Both the position numbers and the translations under genes were made by a program. Below, in pieces: positions 35,301 through 43,327 of a stretch of 64,000 bases of DNA; positions within the stretch are counted from its first letter, which is position 1, and every line of letters starts with the position of its first letter. Below the pieces are notes generated by a model. That model was not told the origin of the DNA, ran no database searches, and saw nothing but the letters and a program-made list of their open reading frames with translations. Origin of the DNA: Sphingobacteriales bacterium (GTDB lineage: Bacteria > Bacteroidota > Bacteroidia > Chitinophagales > JADIYW01); assembly GCA_016719635.1 (NCBI GenBank), contig JADJYT010000010.1:1-64000 (forward strand), in the 5' to 3' direction.

Positions 35301-35918
35301 AAAGTAACCTAAGCCCGGAATCTCCACGGCTCTCAATGCTACATCATCGCCAAACGGCGTTCCAAAGGTTTTCATCCACTGCGGGGCACCTTGTCCGCTG
35401 AATTTCACAGCGAACACATTGTTGTGGTTGTTGTCGCCATTCGCCTGTGTCTGGCCAACAATCAGGAATCCAGAGTCACTGGTAGCGATGACATCATTCG
35501 CAAATTCCACCAAGCTGTCGAATCCCAAAACAATGCTTCCCTGATAGTTTCCGGCTGTATCAACCAGCGTGACACTGATATCACTCTTACCGGAGGTAGA
35601 ATAACTGTTGGTGGTTCCCGCAACGAATAAGCCATCGTTGGTTTTGTTAACGGCCAATGCTCGTCCAATTTCGAGGGCTGCACCGCCAAACTGCGCCTGC
35701 CATAAGGGTACACCGGAAGGGTCAACCTTGACAAGGAACTGATCATAGCTACCCGCACCCGCCAGGTTGGTGCTTCCGCATACATAGGCAGCAGCACTAC
35801 CTTTTGCGATGTTATTGCCATAATCGTCTCCGCCCAAATCATATGACTTGAAAGAAGTCTGTGCAAATAATCCGCAAAGGGTGAAAAGTAAAAGAACAGA
35901 AAGTAATAATTTTTTCAT
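32358..35918 (-). CDS. T9SS cargo protein with duplicated halves and InlB-type repeats
   Basis: 1186 residues. Signal peptide MKKLLLSVLLLFTLCGLFAQ. Two copies of a 430-residue module (about 21-449 and 673-1101) share long identical stretches, for example GQTQANGDNNHNNVFAVKF. The module is made of units of the type VCGSTxLAGAGxYDQFLVKVD...W.AQFGG. Between them lie three repeats of about 72 residues (454-670) of the divergent InlB B-repeat type (STSSNPxAGGSTSGxGxxxxGSSVTVTATANSGY.FVNWT). The tail from about 1105 is a T9SS type A sorting domain (LYPNPTDGRLFI ... MYLITFNDG.TTKAAKVLLK). Secreted or surface-attached, function unknown. The promoter region is shared with the divergent gene at 36179. 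Confidence 0.92.
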   Translation of the reverse strand: MKKLLLSVLLLFTLCGLFAQTSFKSYDLGGDDYGNNIAKGSAAAYVCGSTNLAGAGSYDQFLVKVDPSGVPLWQAQFGGAALEIGRALAVNKTNDGLFVAGTTNSYSTSGKSDISVTLVDTAGNYQGSIVLGFDSLVEFANDVIATSDSGFLIVGQTQANGDNNHNNVFAVKFSGQGAPQWMKTFGTPFGDDVALRAVEIPGLGYFLCGSSDAGTAGMRDGYFVAVDPSGVLQGQLLVGTAGDDDGRFVTLADNKLIFSGITGSTSGPNRSNIYITALNPEDLSIAWSKVYGGDSATAVSGLRTDPLDGNLVVAGQSNAFGNGEQGLLFKVNVTDGSIVWSKTWGTSGNEFLQGSEILDDGTNLITGFGSFGSSPSDFYVAHSDANGDFCNFSANTTIRVSDYTPTVAGPSLTEQRDSIVEFPVQGPLLMTNSTHSVTVLTECSTSASEYTVSTSSNPIAGGSTSGGGIYSTGSSVTVTATANSGFIFVNWTDNGSEVSTDSSYTFTISSNKSLVANFMATYTVSTSSNPLAGGSTSGDGTYPDGSSVTVTATANSDYTFANWTENGSEVNTNPSYTFSITSNKTLVANFNAITYNISTSSNPPAGGTTSGGGTINSGSSVTVTAMANSGYNFVNWTENGSEVSTNTSYTFTAAANRSLVANFESTSGQHLPTSFKAYDLGADDYGNNIALGDFSAYVCGSTSLAGAGGYDQFLVKVDTVGNPLWQAQFGGSALEIGRALAVSKTNDGLFVAGTTNSYSTSGKSDISVTLVDTAGNYQGSIVLGFDSLVEFANDVIATSDSGFLLVGQTQANGDNNHNNVFAVKFSGQGAPQWMKTFGTPFGNDVGLRAVEIPGLGYFLCGSSDAGTAGMRDGYFVAVDPSGVVQGQLLIGAAGDDDGRFVTFADNKLIFSGITGNTSGPNRNNIYITALNPENLSIAWSKVYGGDSATVVNGLNVDQTDGNLVVAGQSNAFGNGEQGLLFKVNSADGSIVWAKSWGTTGSEFLQGSAIMEDGSSLITGFGSFGASPSDFFVAYSDANGDFCDFSANISIRVSDYTPTVAGPSLAEQRDSVVEFPVQGPLEMTHSTNTVTVLAQCVSTSIQPKDISRNITLYPNPTDGRLFIRTDAPLTANMKVSVFNMLGAEVKTVTISPNTKEFVLDISGNAAGMYLITFNDGTTTKAAKVLLK
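32615..35858 (-). repeat. Intragenic duplication, period 1,956 bp
   Basis: The halves 32615-33902 and 34571-35858 are near-identical over long stretches with a constant offset of 1,956 bp (652 codons). For example, 33581-33690 and 35537-35646 are identical over 110 bases, synonymous sites included. This shows a recent or gene-converted duplication inside the 1186-residue gene. Confidence 0.9.
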
Positions 35919-36133
35919 ACAAATAATTTAAAGTCAGCAATATCATAAATGTACGTAATCTTTTGAATACCACGCAAATGTTATGATAAAAATTGAACTG
36001 TATTTATCCATATACGTTTATAAATTCAATCCGAGCTGCCATAAAATTGACTTAAATCATCTTATTTGGTTTCGGATCTGTCTAACTTACAGATTCGTAT
36101 TCAAATCCAGGAGAAACTAAACTAAATATCCGA

Positions 36134-36141
36134 TATCTTTG
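36134..36141 (+). promoter_or_regulatory. -7 element upstream of the first YCF48-type T9SS gene
   Basis: TATCTTTG matches TAnnTTTG exactly and lies 37 bp before the start at 36179. No clear TTG is seen at the -33 position, so the promoter call is partial. Confidence 0.45.
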
Positions 36142-36178
36142 TTTAGAATTACAAGCTGTAAATTTTGTATTAATCTTT

Positions 36179-39100
36179 ATGAATCCTTTCAGAGATTTAT
36201 CCTTCGAGAAAGCATGCTCCGATAATGTAGTTTATCTAAAACAGCATATTAAATCTTTAGTTTTCCTGCTACTGATCTGTAATGCTGTTTCACAAATGGC
36301 ATCTGCCCAACAATGGTATTCGACGAACGTTCCCCGAAGCAGACATATTAATGCACTTAAATTCCTAAGTCCCGATGATATCTTGTTTGGCGGAGGCAAC
36401 GAATTCAACGCATCGCTGCAGGAGTTATGGATATCCCGTAATAAGGGGATGGAATGGGAAAATGTAAACAACATAGCGGGGCAGCCCTGGATAAAATCGA
36501 TGGCATTTCTGGATACTATAAAAGGATTTGCCGTTGGTGATTCGGCTACCATACTAAAGACAGAAAATTCCGCCCGATTTTGGACCGTCATTCCAAAACC
36601 TATACAAAACAGGGAGCTTAATAAAATAATTTATATCACGCCGCAAATACTCTTCATTGTCGGAGGCAGTATCCCATTGGCAGATACCGTCCAAACCATT
36701 TTAAAGAGTACGGATGGCGGCAACACCTGGGATATAAAACTGGACAGGAAAGGGTTTTGGCTAAACAGGATTAGTTTCACAGACACATTGATTGGAGTAG
36801 CAGTGGGAGACAACGGAACCATCCTGAAAACAACGGATGGCGGCAACACCTGGAATACCGTTACAGCGCCGGTAATGAGAAATTTCAATGCGGTCAGATT
36901 TATCAATGCAACTACCGGATACATCGTTGGCGGCAGCAACTATCCGGATTCTAAGAGAACTATCTTACGGACAACTAACGGTGGCATCAGCTGGGCTGTC
37001 CTGAATGATGAAGCCGGGGGAATCTTAAAAGACATTACATTCACCGGCAGTACCATCGGCTATATAGTGGGCGACAGTTCCACATTGCTTAAAACAACTG
37101 ATGGCGGATTAAACTGGTCTGAAATAATCGTTCCCGGGGCATCTCCCAATCAAACATTCAACTGTGTGGAGTTTTACAATAATAATCTTGGTATGATTGG
37201 TGCCAATGACGGATATTTACATGTTTATACCGTATCTGAGCTGGCAACGGCTTATACATTAGGTGCCGGATATACCGATACTTTCAATCTATTGTTCAGC
37301 GCAGGTATTGACACACACCATGAAATTGCCGCCTACAATTTCAGCTACTCTCCCGACTCTACGTTCAGCACCTTTAACAATGCATTCTATTTCCCGGATA
37401 ACATCAGGAATAATGCACTTGCCCTTATAAATTTAGCCGTCACGGATAGTTTCCTGCTGCCGGATACGACTTATTACTATTATGTGTCAGCACGTACACT
37501 AGCCGGTACATCATATGGAGACACACTGAGTTTTCGGACGGTTAGGACCGCATATACCTTTCAGACCTTGCCTGCCACCAACATCACCTCTTCTGCTGCT
37601 ACTTTATTCGGTCAAATAGATAAATTCCCGTCTTCGGTAAATGTCAACTTTGAATATGGAACAAGTCCGGATTTCGGAAACGAAATAACGGCCATTCCGG
37701 CAACTGTCAGTGATACATTCTCTCATCCTGTATATGCAAACATCACCAACCTGGATTCCAACACAGTCTATTATTTCCGGTTAAAGGGTACTTTCAACAA
37801 TAACACCTATTATGGAAAAGTCCAAACATTCTTCTCCGGAACCGTCTTTAAGACATTACAAACCCTGTCAGCTACCAATATCATTGATTCAGTGGTAACA
37901 ATAAACGGTTTCATCGACAAATTCTTGCTTCCGGTTACATTGAGTTTTGAGTATGGCCCCTCCACCTTCTTAGGTCAGGAAGTAACAGCAAATCCAACCT
38001 CTGTAAACGATTCTTTACCACATGCCGTTACAGCCACGCTGGCAAATCTTCCACCCAATGAATTATTTTATTTCCGATTAAAGGGATTGACATCCGTATC
38101 TCCGTTTTACGGAGAAATACTTGTTTTCCGTTCAGGGCTTTCTTATGTTTATCTAAATACAGAGGATGCAACCCGTATCACCAATACCTCCGCACAGTTA
38201 AATGCAAGTGCAAGACATTTGTCTAGTCCGGTTATCTTAAGTTTCGAATATGGACTTACACCGGCATTAGGCAATTCCGTAACGGCCAGCCCTTCGACCA
38301 TTACAGATACCGGATCTTATCTGATTTCTGCCAATCTATCCGGATTACAGCAGGAACAGATATATTATTTCCGGCTGAAGGCCGTCAGCGGCGGAATTAC
38401 CACATATGGTGACACCAGACAGTTGTATACCGGTGCATCTGAAATTCCGAATTGGGATTTTCAGCATTGGAAAAGAGATACCGTCACCGTTCCTAAAATA
38501 TGGAACCTTATAGATGAAGACTTTGAACGCGTTCAAGGCCATTCCGGTAATTATGCGCTGAAATTATCCAAACAGACCTTTGCCGTAATTGGTTCTATCG
38601 GGGATGGGTTTTTCGGCGGCACCTCACTTTTCCTGAACACCATACCAGACTCTATTGAAGCGTATATAAGATATAACGTTGAACCCGGTGATTCAGCGGG
38701 CATGATGGTCATCTTAAAGAAAGGAGGTATTGCCATTTCGACGACAATTTGCCCTGTAACAGGAAACTCAGCGGGAACATTCCAGAGAATAGTGACAAAA
38801 ATCAATTATGATTCATTCGTGATACCCGACACTGTCTTTATATTAACTACGCCAACGATATACCTTTTTGAAAAAAACACCATCCGTACCAACAACGAGA
38901 TAACGGTTGATGATATTGCTTTTCTGCCGGAACACGCCACATTCAGAAACAGTAATTTTGAGGATTGGTTTATTTCCTATGTGGAAAGTCCGGTTTCATG
39001 GTTTAACCTAAGGTACTTTGGCTTAGACACCCTTGATCCGTCTCAAAACCATATGGTTTCAAAGGTATTTTTTGAAGAACCGGAAGATTATGCAGCCAGC

Positions 39101-39772
39101 ATTAGAAATATATCCTGGTATCAAAACTTAACAGTAGGCGGCGAATTATCTCTCCGGAACGGACTGATTGGTGGTTCCTGGGGCGGGTTCCCGGTTAAGG
39201 GGAAACATACCACACTAAATGGATATTATAAATACATTCCTGTCTGGAAAGACTCCATGACCATCCTGGTCGGGATGTACAAAGGAGATTCACTAGTCGG
39301 ATCCGGACAGATAATCCACTGGGATTCTGTTCCCGAATTTACCCCATTCCGTGTACCGATTACCTACACAAGCAGTTCTGTGCCGGACTCTGCAGATATA
39401 ATCCTTCGAAGCAGCAATAGCAAATCACCCGTCATCGGATCAACACTGATAGTTGACAAGCTAAGTTTTGACGGATTTGTGCTGACCGATATAACGAGCA
39501 AGATTACACCCCCTGAACTGTTCGAAGAGGCCGGCATAAAGATTTACCCCAACCCGTCACGTGATTATATTGTAGCGGAATGTGATAATATCAAATCCGC
39601 CTACACCATTTCCATTGTGAATATCCAGGGTCAGGTACTGAAAGAGATCAGGTTAGAAAGAAACCAAAAATACATTCAGATAAGAGTTGGCGAACTGGCC
39701 GTTGGAAGCTATTTTTTACTATTAGAAAATGAAGAGAAAATATACACCAAAAAGTTTATTGTATTGAAATAG
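36179..39772 (+). CDS. T9SS cargo protein with YCF48/BNR, FN3-like and PCMD-like domains (paralogue 1)
   Basis: 1197 residues. A long n-region precedes the hydrophobic signal (SLVFLLLICNAVSQMASAQ). Residues about 45-370 hold YCF48/BNR-type units (ILKSTDGGNTWDIKL, ILKTTDGGNTWNTV, LLKTTDGGLNWSEI). FN3-like units follow at about 455-750, each with a VNFEYGTSPDFGNEI...YYFRLKG pattern. From 755 a jelly-roll-like region (EIPNWDFQHWKRDTV, VQGHSGNYALKL) resembles the putative carbohydrate metabolism (PCMD) domain. A T9SS type A tail starts near 1118 (IKIYPNPSRDYIV). Surface or secreted; possibly carbohydrate binding. Tandem with a paralogue 46 bp downstream. Confidence 0.9.
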   Translation: MNPFRDLSFEKACSDNVVYLKQHIKSLVFLLLICNAVSQMASAQQWYSTNVPRSRHINALKFLSPDDILFGGGNEFNASLQELWISRNKGMEWENVNNIAGQPWIKSMAFLDTIKGFAVGDSATILKTENSARFWTVIPKPIQNRELNKIIYITPQILFIVGGSIPLADTVQTILKSTDGGNTWDIKLDRKGFWLNRISFTDTLIGVAVGDNGTILKTTDGGNTWNTVTAPVMRNFNAVRFINATTGYIVGGSNYPDSKRTILRTTNGGISWAVLNDEAGGILKDITFTGSTIGYIVGDSSTLLKTTDGGLNWSEIIVPGASPNQTFNCVEFYNNNLGMIGANDGYLHVYTVSELATAYTLGAGYTDTFNLLFSAGIDTHHEIAAYNFSYSPDSTFSTFNNAFYFPDNIRNNALALINLAVTDSFLLPDTTYYYYVSARTLAGTSYGDTLSFRTVRTAYTFQTLPATNITSSAATLFGQIDKFPSSVNVNFEYGTSPDFGNEITAIPATVSDTFSHPVYANITNLDSNTVYYFRLKGTFNNNTYYGKVQTFFSGTVFKTLQTLSATNIIDSVVTINGFIDKFLLPVTLSFEYGPSTFLGQEVTANPTSVNDSLPHAVTATLANLPPNELFYFRLKGLTSVSPFYGEILVFRSGLSYVYLNTEDATRITNTSAQLNASARHLSSPVILSFEYGLTPALGNSVTASPSTITDTGSYLISANLSGLQQEQIYYFRLKAVSGGITTYGDTRQLYTGASEIPNWDFQHWKRDTVTVPKIWNLIDEDFERVQGHSGNYALKLSKQTFAVIGSIGDGFFGGTSLFLNTIPDSIEAYIRYNVEPGDSAGMMVILKKGGIAISTTICPVTGNSAGTFQRIVTKINYDSFVIPDTVFILTTPTIYLFEKNTIRTNNEITVDDIAFLPEHATFRNSNFEDWFISYVESPVSWFNLRYFGLDTLDPSQNHMVSKVFFEEPEDYAASIRNISWYQNLTVGGELSLRNGLIGGSWGGFPVKGKHTTLNGYYKYIPVWKDSMTILVGMYKGDSLVGSGQIIHWDSVPEFTPFRVPITYTSSSVPDSADIILRSSNSKSPVIGSTLIVDKLSFDGFVLTDITSKITPPELFEEAGIKIYPNPSRDYIVAECDNIKSAYTISIVNIQGQVLKEIRLERNQKYIQIRVGELAVGSYFLLLENEEKIYTKKFIVLK

Positions 39773-39818
39773 ATGCTTCCTTATTGCGTTTTTGATAACC
39801 TGTTACATCTGATTGCAA

Positions 39819-42800
39819 ATGAAAAAAAATTATACAAAATTCCTCCTCCTTTTATTCCTATCAACTTCGAATTTCATACAAGCACAGCAAAAATGGTATT
39901 CCTCATTTGTTCCACGCGGCAGACATGTCAATGATATAAAGATCATCGATACGACGCGCATAGAAATTTCCGGAGGCAACGAATTCAATGACTCTCTGGC
40001 AGATATATTTTTATCCAATAACGGTGGGCTTTTCTGGGACTTCAGCTATAATGCCATCGCTCCCTGGATTAAATCCACCGCATTGAAAGACAGTATGACG
40101 GGATATGCGGCTGGTTTCAGCGGTTCCATCTTTAAAACTGTCAACGGCTGCGTTTCGTGGACAAAGATGCCGGCACCCATTAACCGCCAGTTTAATAAAA
40201 TCATCTATACGTCTCCGGCTACACTTTTCATTGCGGGCGGAACGAAACCCGGTACAGATGCAGATACCCTTCAAACCATTCTGAAGAGCATTGACGGCGG
40301 AGCCACCTGGACGGTAAAACTGGATCGGAAAGGATATTGGCTGAGATCTATCAGTTTTGCAGATGCGCTGAACGGACTGGCCGTTGGAGACAGCGGCATC
40401 ATCTTACGGACAACTGACGGTGGAAACTCATGGACCCAAATCACAGCTCCTGTCAGGCGAAATTTTAATGCGGTAAAATGTATCAGTTCCACCAAAGCCA
40501 TTCTGTGCGGCGGCGATATCATCAATGCCACCATATTAAGAAGTTCTGACGGAGGCCTGTCATGGTCTGTTATCAAAGACACCGCAGGCGGCATCCTGAA
40601 TGATGTATTCTTCCTGAATGATTCTGTCGGCTACATCGCAGGAGACCAATCTACTTTTCTTAAAACCAGAAACGCCGGTATGACATGGAAAGCTGACACG
40701 GTCAACCATTCCAATCTGTCACAAACATTCAATTCGGTGGCATTCACCAATGAAACCTTTGGAGCTATCGGAGGTCAGTTTGGCGCTATGCATATTTACA
40801 CCTATATACAAGCCCCATCCGCTGCCACCTCCGGAGCCATTGTTACATCAGACACAACGGCCACGCTTAAGGCTGTAATTAATACACATGGCTATCCCGG
40901 CCTTTTTTCATTCCTGTATTCTACTGATTCCTCATTTGCGTCTTATACAGAATCCTATCCGGAACCTGTTCTCAGCAATTCCTATTTACCCGTCCAATAC
41001 ATCACTTTTGATTTGATTCGGGACACAACCCATTATTTTACCATCAAGTCATGGACACTGTCCGACACAGTATATGGAGACACCTTAAATTTTTTCTCCC
41101 ATCCGCCGAGGTATTCTTACCAGACATTATCACCAACCAGTGTTTCCTCAACGGGCGCCACATTATCAGGTTCAATCAATAAATTTACAAGTCCCGTTAC
41201 GCTTAGCTTTGAATATGGTACAACACCCTTACTGGGCAGTGAGGTCAGCGCAGTTCCGTCCAACTTGAATGATTCCCTGTTACACAGTATCACAGCTGTA
41301 CTCTCAAACCTGCAGCCTAATAAAACCTACTACTACCGGTTAAAAGTAAATGCAAGGACAGAGTTGTTATTTGGAGAAACAGTAACATTTTTTACCGGTG
41401 TTGTCTATAAAACCGTTCAGACACTATACCCTACATATGTCCAAAACCAATCCGCCACACTGAATGGCGCTATTGATAAATTCTTACTTCCGGTGAATTT
41501 AAAATTTGAATACGGCACCTCTCCTGCTCTAGGTACTGTTGTTGCCGCCACGCCATATACCGTAAATGATACCTTATACCACACCTGCAGCACAGTCATC
41601 ACCAATCTTTCACCGGCAACCCAATATTATTACCGATTAATTGCGGAAACAACAACCGGAACCTATTACGGGGAGATCATTTCTTTCAATTCAGATATCA
41701 ATTACACCCTTTTCAAAACACTCGCTGCAACGGGAATCACCAGTTCTTCTGCAACATTAAATGGGGTGACAAATAAATTAAGCGCTCCGCTGAATCTCAG
41801 CTTTCAATACGACACTACGGCAAACTTTTTTCATCCGGTACCAATGGATGCAAACCCTAACCTGATCAACGACACGTTGCTGCATTATGTCAGTGCAACC
41901 GTTAATGGATTAGAGAATAACCGTCTTTATTATTTCAGGCTCAAAGGAACAAACAGCAATGCAGCTATTTTTGGTGATACCTACCAATTCTATACAGGAT
42001 ACCCGGAAATACCCAACTGGGATTTTCAGGATTGGGAAACGGATACCGTCAATATTCTCCGATACTGGAATGTCGGCCTGGACTCATTCAGCCGTGTGCA
42101 GGGACATTCCGGAAATTACGCACTCAAGCTCAGCGGCCAGACCTTTGCATTAAATGGTTTTCCGGATGATTACCTGGGTTTCTTAGGAGGCTATCCGCTA
42201 GTCGGACGCCCTGACTCGGTAGTGGCCTATCTGAATTATTATGTCGAAGCCGGAGATTCTGCCTTTATGCTGATTTTCCTGAAGAAGGACGGGCAAATAA
42301 TCAGCAATAATATGATTCCGATTACGGGAAACTCCGGCGGAATATTTAAAAGATTTTCGCACAAATTGGATAACACCTCCTCATTGACTGCAGACAGTAT
42401 CATCTCGGGCTTTGCCAGTACTAATTTGTTTTCCGGCTATAGCCGATTTACCAACAACTACCTGATTATTGACGATATTATACTAAATCCGGGCAACCTG
42501 ACATTTGCAAACAGTAATTTTGAAGCATGGTTTCCCCAAGTCATTGAAAATCCAAGAGGATGGTTTTATATAAAATACATTGGATTGGATGATAATCCCT
42601 CCACCAAACACATGGTTTCCAAAGCATATTTTAATGCACCGCAGGACTATGCTGCAGAGATTAACACTATAACTTTTAATACCTTGAAAGCAGGAGGCAA
42701 CCTGTCTACCAATACATTTATTAATGACAAAAGCGGGGGATTCCCGGTAAGAGGACGTCATGTTTCTCTAAACGGATATTATAAATACATCCCGGCAGCC

Positions 42801-43325
42801 GGTGATACGTTGGAGATAAACATCGACATGAAAAAGAACGGACAGAGTATCGGTGGCGGCTCATTTATCAGCTCGGATGCCACTCCGGGGTTTATACCGT
42901 TCACACTTCCCATATTCTACAATAATGACCTTTATCCGGATAGTGCCGCCATCTCATTGAACAACACCAGGAAGAACAACAGAAATGCAGCCGGTTCAGC
43001 CCTATTTGTGGATAAGCTAAGTTTTGACGGATTCTACACGGACATCCGTAACAACAACACGGCTGAACTGTTGGAATTAGATGGCATGAAAGTATTTCCC
43101 AACCCGGCCAAAGACATACTCATCATCGAGAATCTGTCAGACAATTCTAAAGACTGCTCACTGACGCTTTTAGGAACGAACGGACAAATTATACGGGAAG
43201 TAAAATTAACATCCGGACAACGAACGGCTCAGTTGGATGTAGGAGATATTTCACCTGGTTTCTATTTGCTGGTGATGAAAAAAGGCAATCAGGTATTCAA
43301 TAAAAAGATTGTGATTCAGTACTAA
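39819..43325 (+). CDS. T9SS cargo protein, paralogue 2 of the tandem pair
   Basis: 1168 residues from the ATG at 39819 (MKKNYTKFLLLLFLSTSNFIQAQ, signal peptide); an in-frame TTG 6 bp earlier is less likely. Same architecture and near-identical phrases as the preceding gene: FVPRGRHVNDIK, ISGGNEFNDSL, TILKSIDGGATWTVKLDRKGYWL, VQGHSGNYALKLS, VDKLSFDGF, and a T9SS tail from about 1085 (MKVFPNPAKDILII ... GNQVFNKKIVIQY). The two genes arose by tandem duplication and have diverged widely. The stop lies 2 bp from the stop of the convergent GH3 gene. Confidence 0.9.
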   Translation: MKKNYTKFLLLLFLSTSNFIQAQQKWYSSFVPRGRHVNDIKIIDTTRIEISGGNEFNDSLADIFLSNNGGLFWDFSYNAIAPWIKSTALKDSMTGYAAGFSGSIFKTVNGCVSWTKMPAPINRQFNKIIYTSPATLFIAGGTKPGTDADTLQTILKSIDGGATWTVKLDRKGYWLRSISFADALNGLAVGDSGIILRTTDGGNSWTQITAPVRRNFNAVKCISSTKAILCGGDIINATILRSSDGGLSWSVIKDTAGGILNDVFFLNDSVGYIAGDQSTFLKTRNAGMTWKADTVNHSNLSQTFNSVAFTNETFGAIGGQFGAMHIYTYIQAPSAATSGAIVTSDTTATLKAVINTHGYPGLFSFLYSTDSSFASYTESYPEPVLSNSYLPVQYITFDLIRDTTHYFTIKSWTLSDTVYGDTLNFFSHPPRYSYQTLSPTSVSSTGATLSGSINKFTSPVTLSFEYGTTPLLGSEVSAVPSNLNDSLLHSITAVLSNLQPNKTYYYRLKVNARTELLFGETVTFFTGVVYKTVQTLYPTYVQNQSATLNGAIDKFLLPVNLKFEYGTSPALGTVVAATPYTVNDTLYHTCSTVITNLSPATQYYYRLIAETTTGTYYGEIISFNSDINYTLFKTLAATGITSSSATLNGVTNKLSAPLNLSFQYDTTANFFHPVPMDANPNLINDTLLHYVSATVNGLENNRLYYFRLKGTNSNAAIFGDTYQFYTGYPEIPNWDFQDWETDTVNILRYWNVGLDSFSRVQGHSGNYALKLSGQTFALNGFPDDYLGFLGGYPLVGRPDSVVAYLNYYVEAGDSAFMLIFLKKDGQIISNNMIPITGNSGGIFKRFSHKLDNTSSLTADSIISGFASTNLFSGYSRFTNNYLIIDDIILNPGNLTFANSNFEAWFPQVIENPRGWFYIKYIGLDDNPSTKHMVSKAYFNAPQDYAAEINTITFNTLKAGGNLSTNTFINDKSGGFPVRGRHVSLNGYYKYIPAAGDTLEINIDMKKNGQSIGGGSFISSDATPGFIPFTLPIFYNNDLYPDSAAISLNNTRKNNRNAAGSALFVDKLSFDGFYTDIRNNNTAELLELDGMKVFPNPAKDILIIENLSDNSKDCSLTLLGTNGQIIREVKLTSGQRTAQLDVGDISPGFYLLVMKKGNQVFNKKIVIQY

Positions 43326-43327
43326 AT

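Noticed and set aside
33435..35630. Two identical 79-codon plus-strand frames (33435-33674 and 35391-35630) as a duplicated small gene
   Set aside because: They are antisense shadows of the duplicated halves of the T9SS gene.
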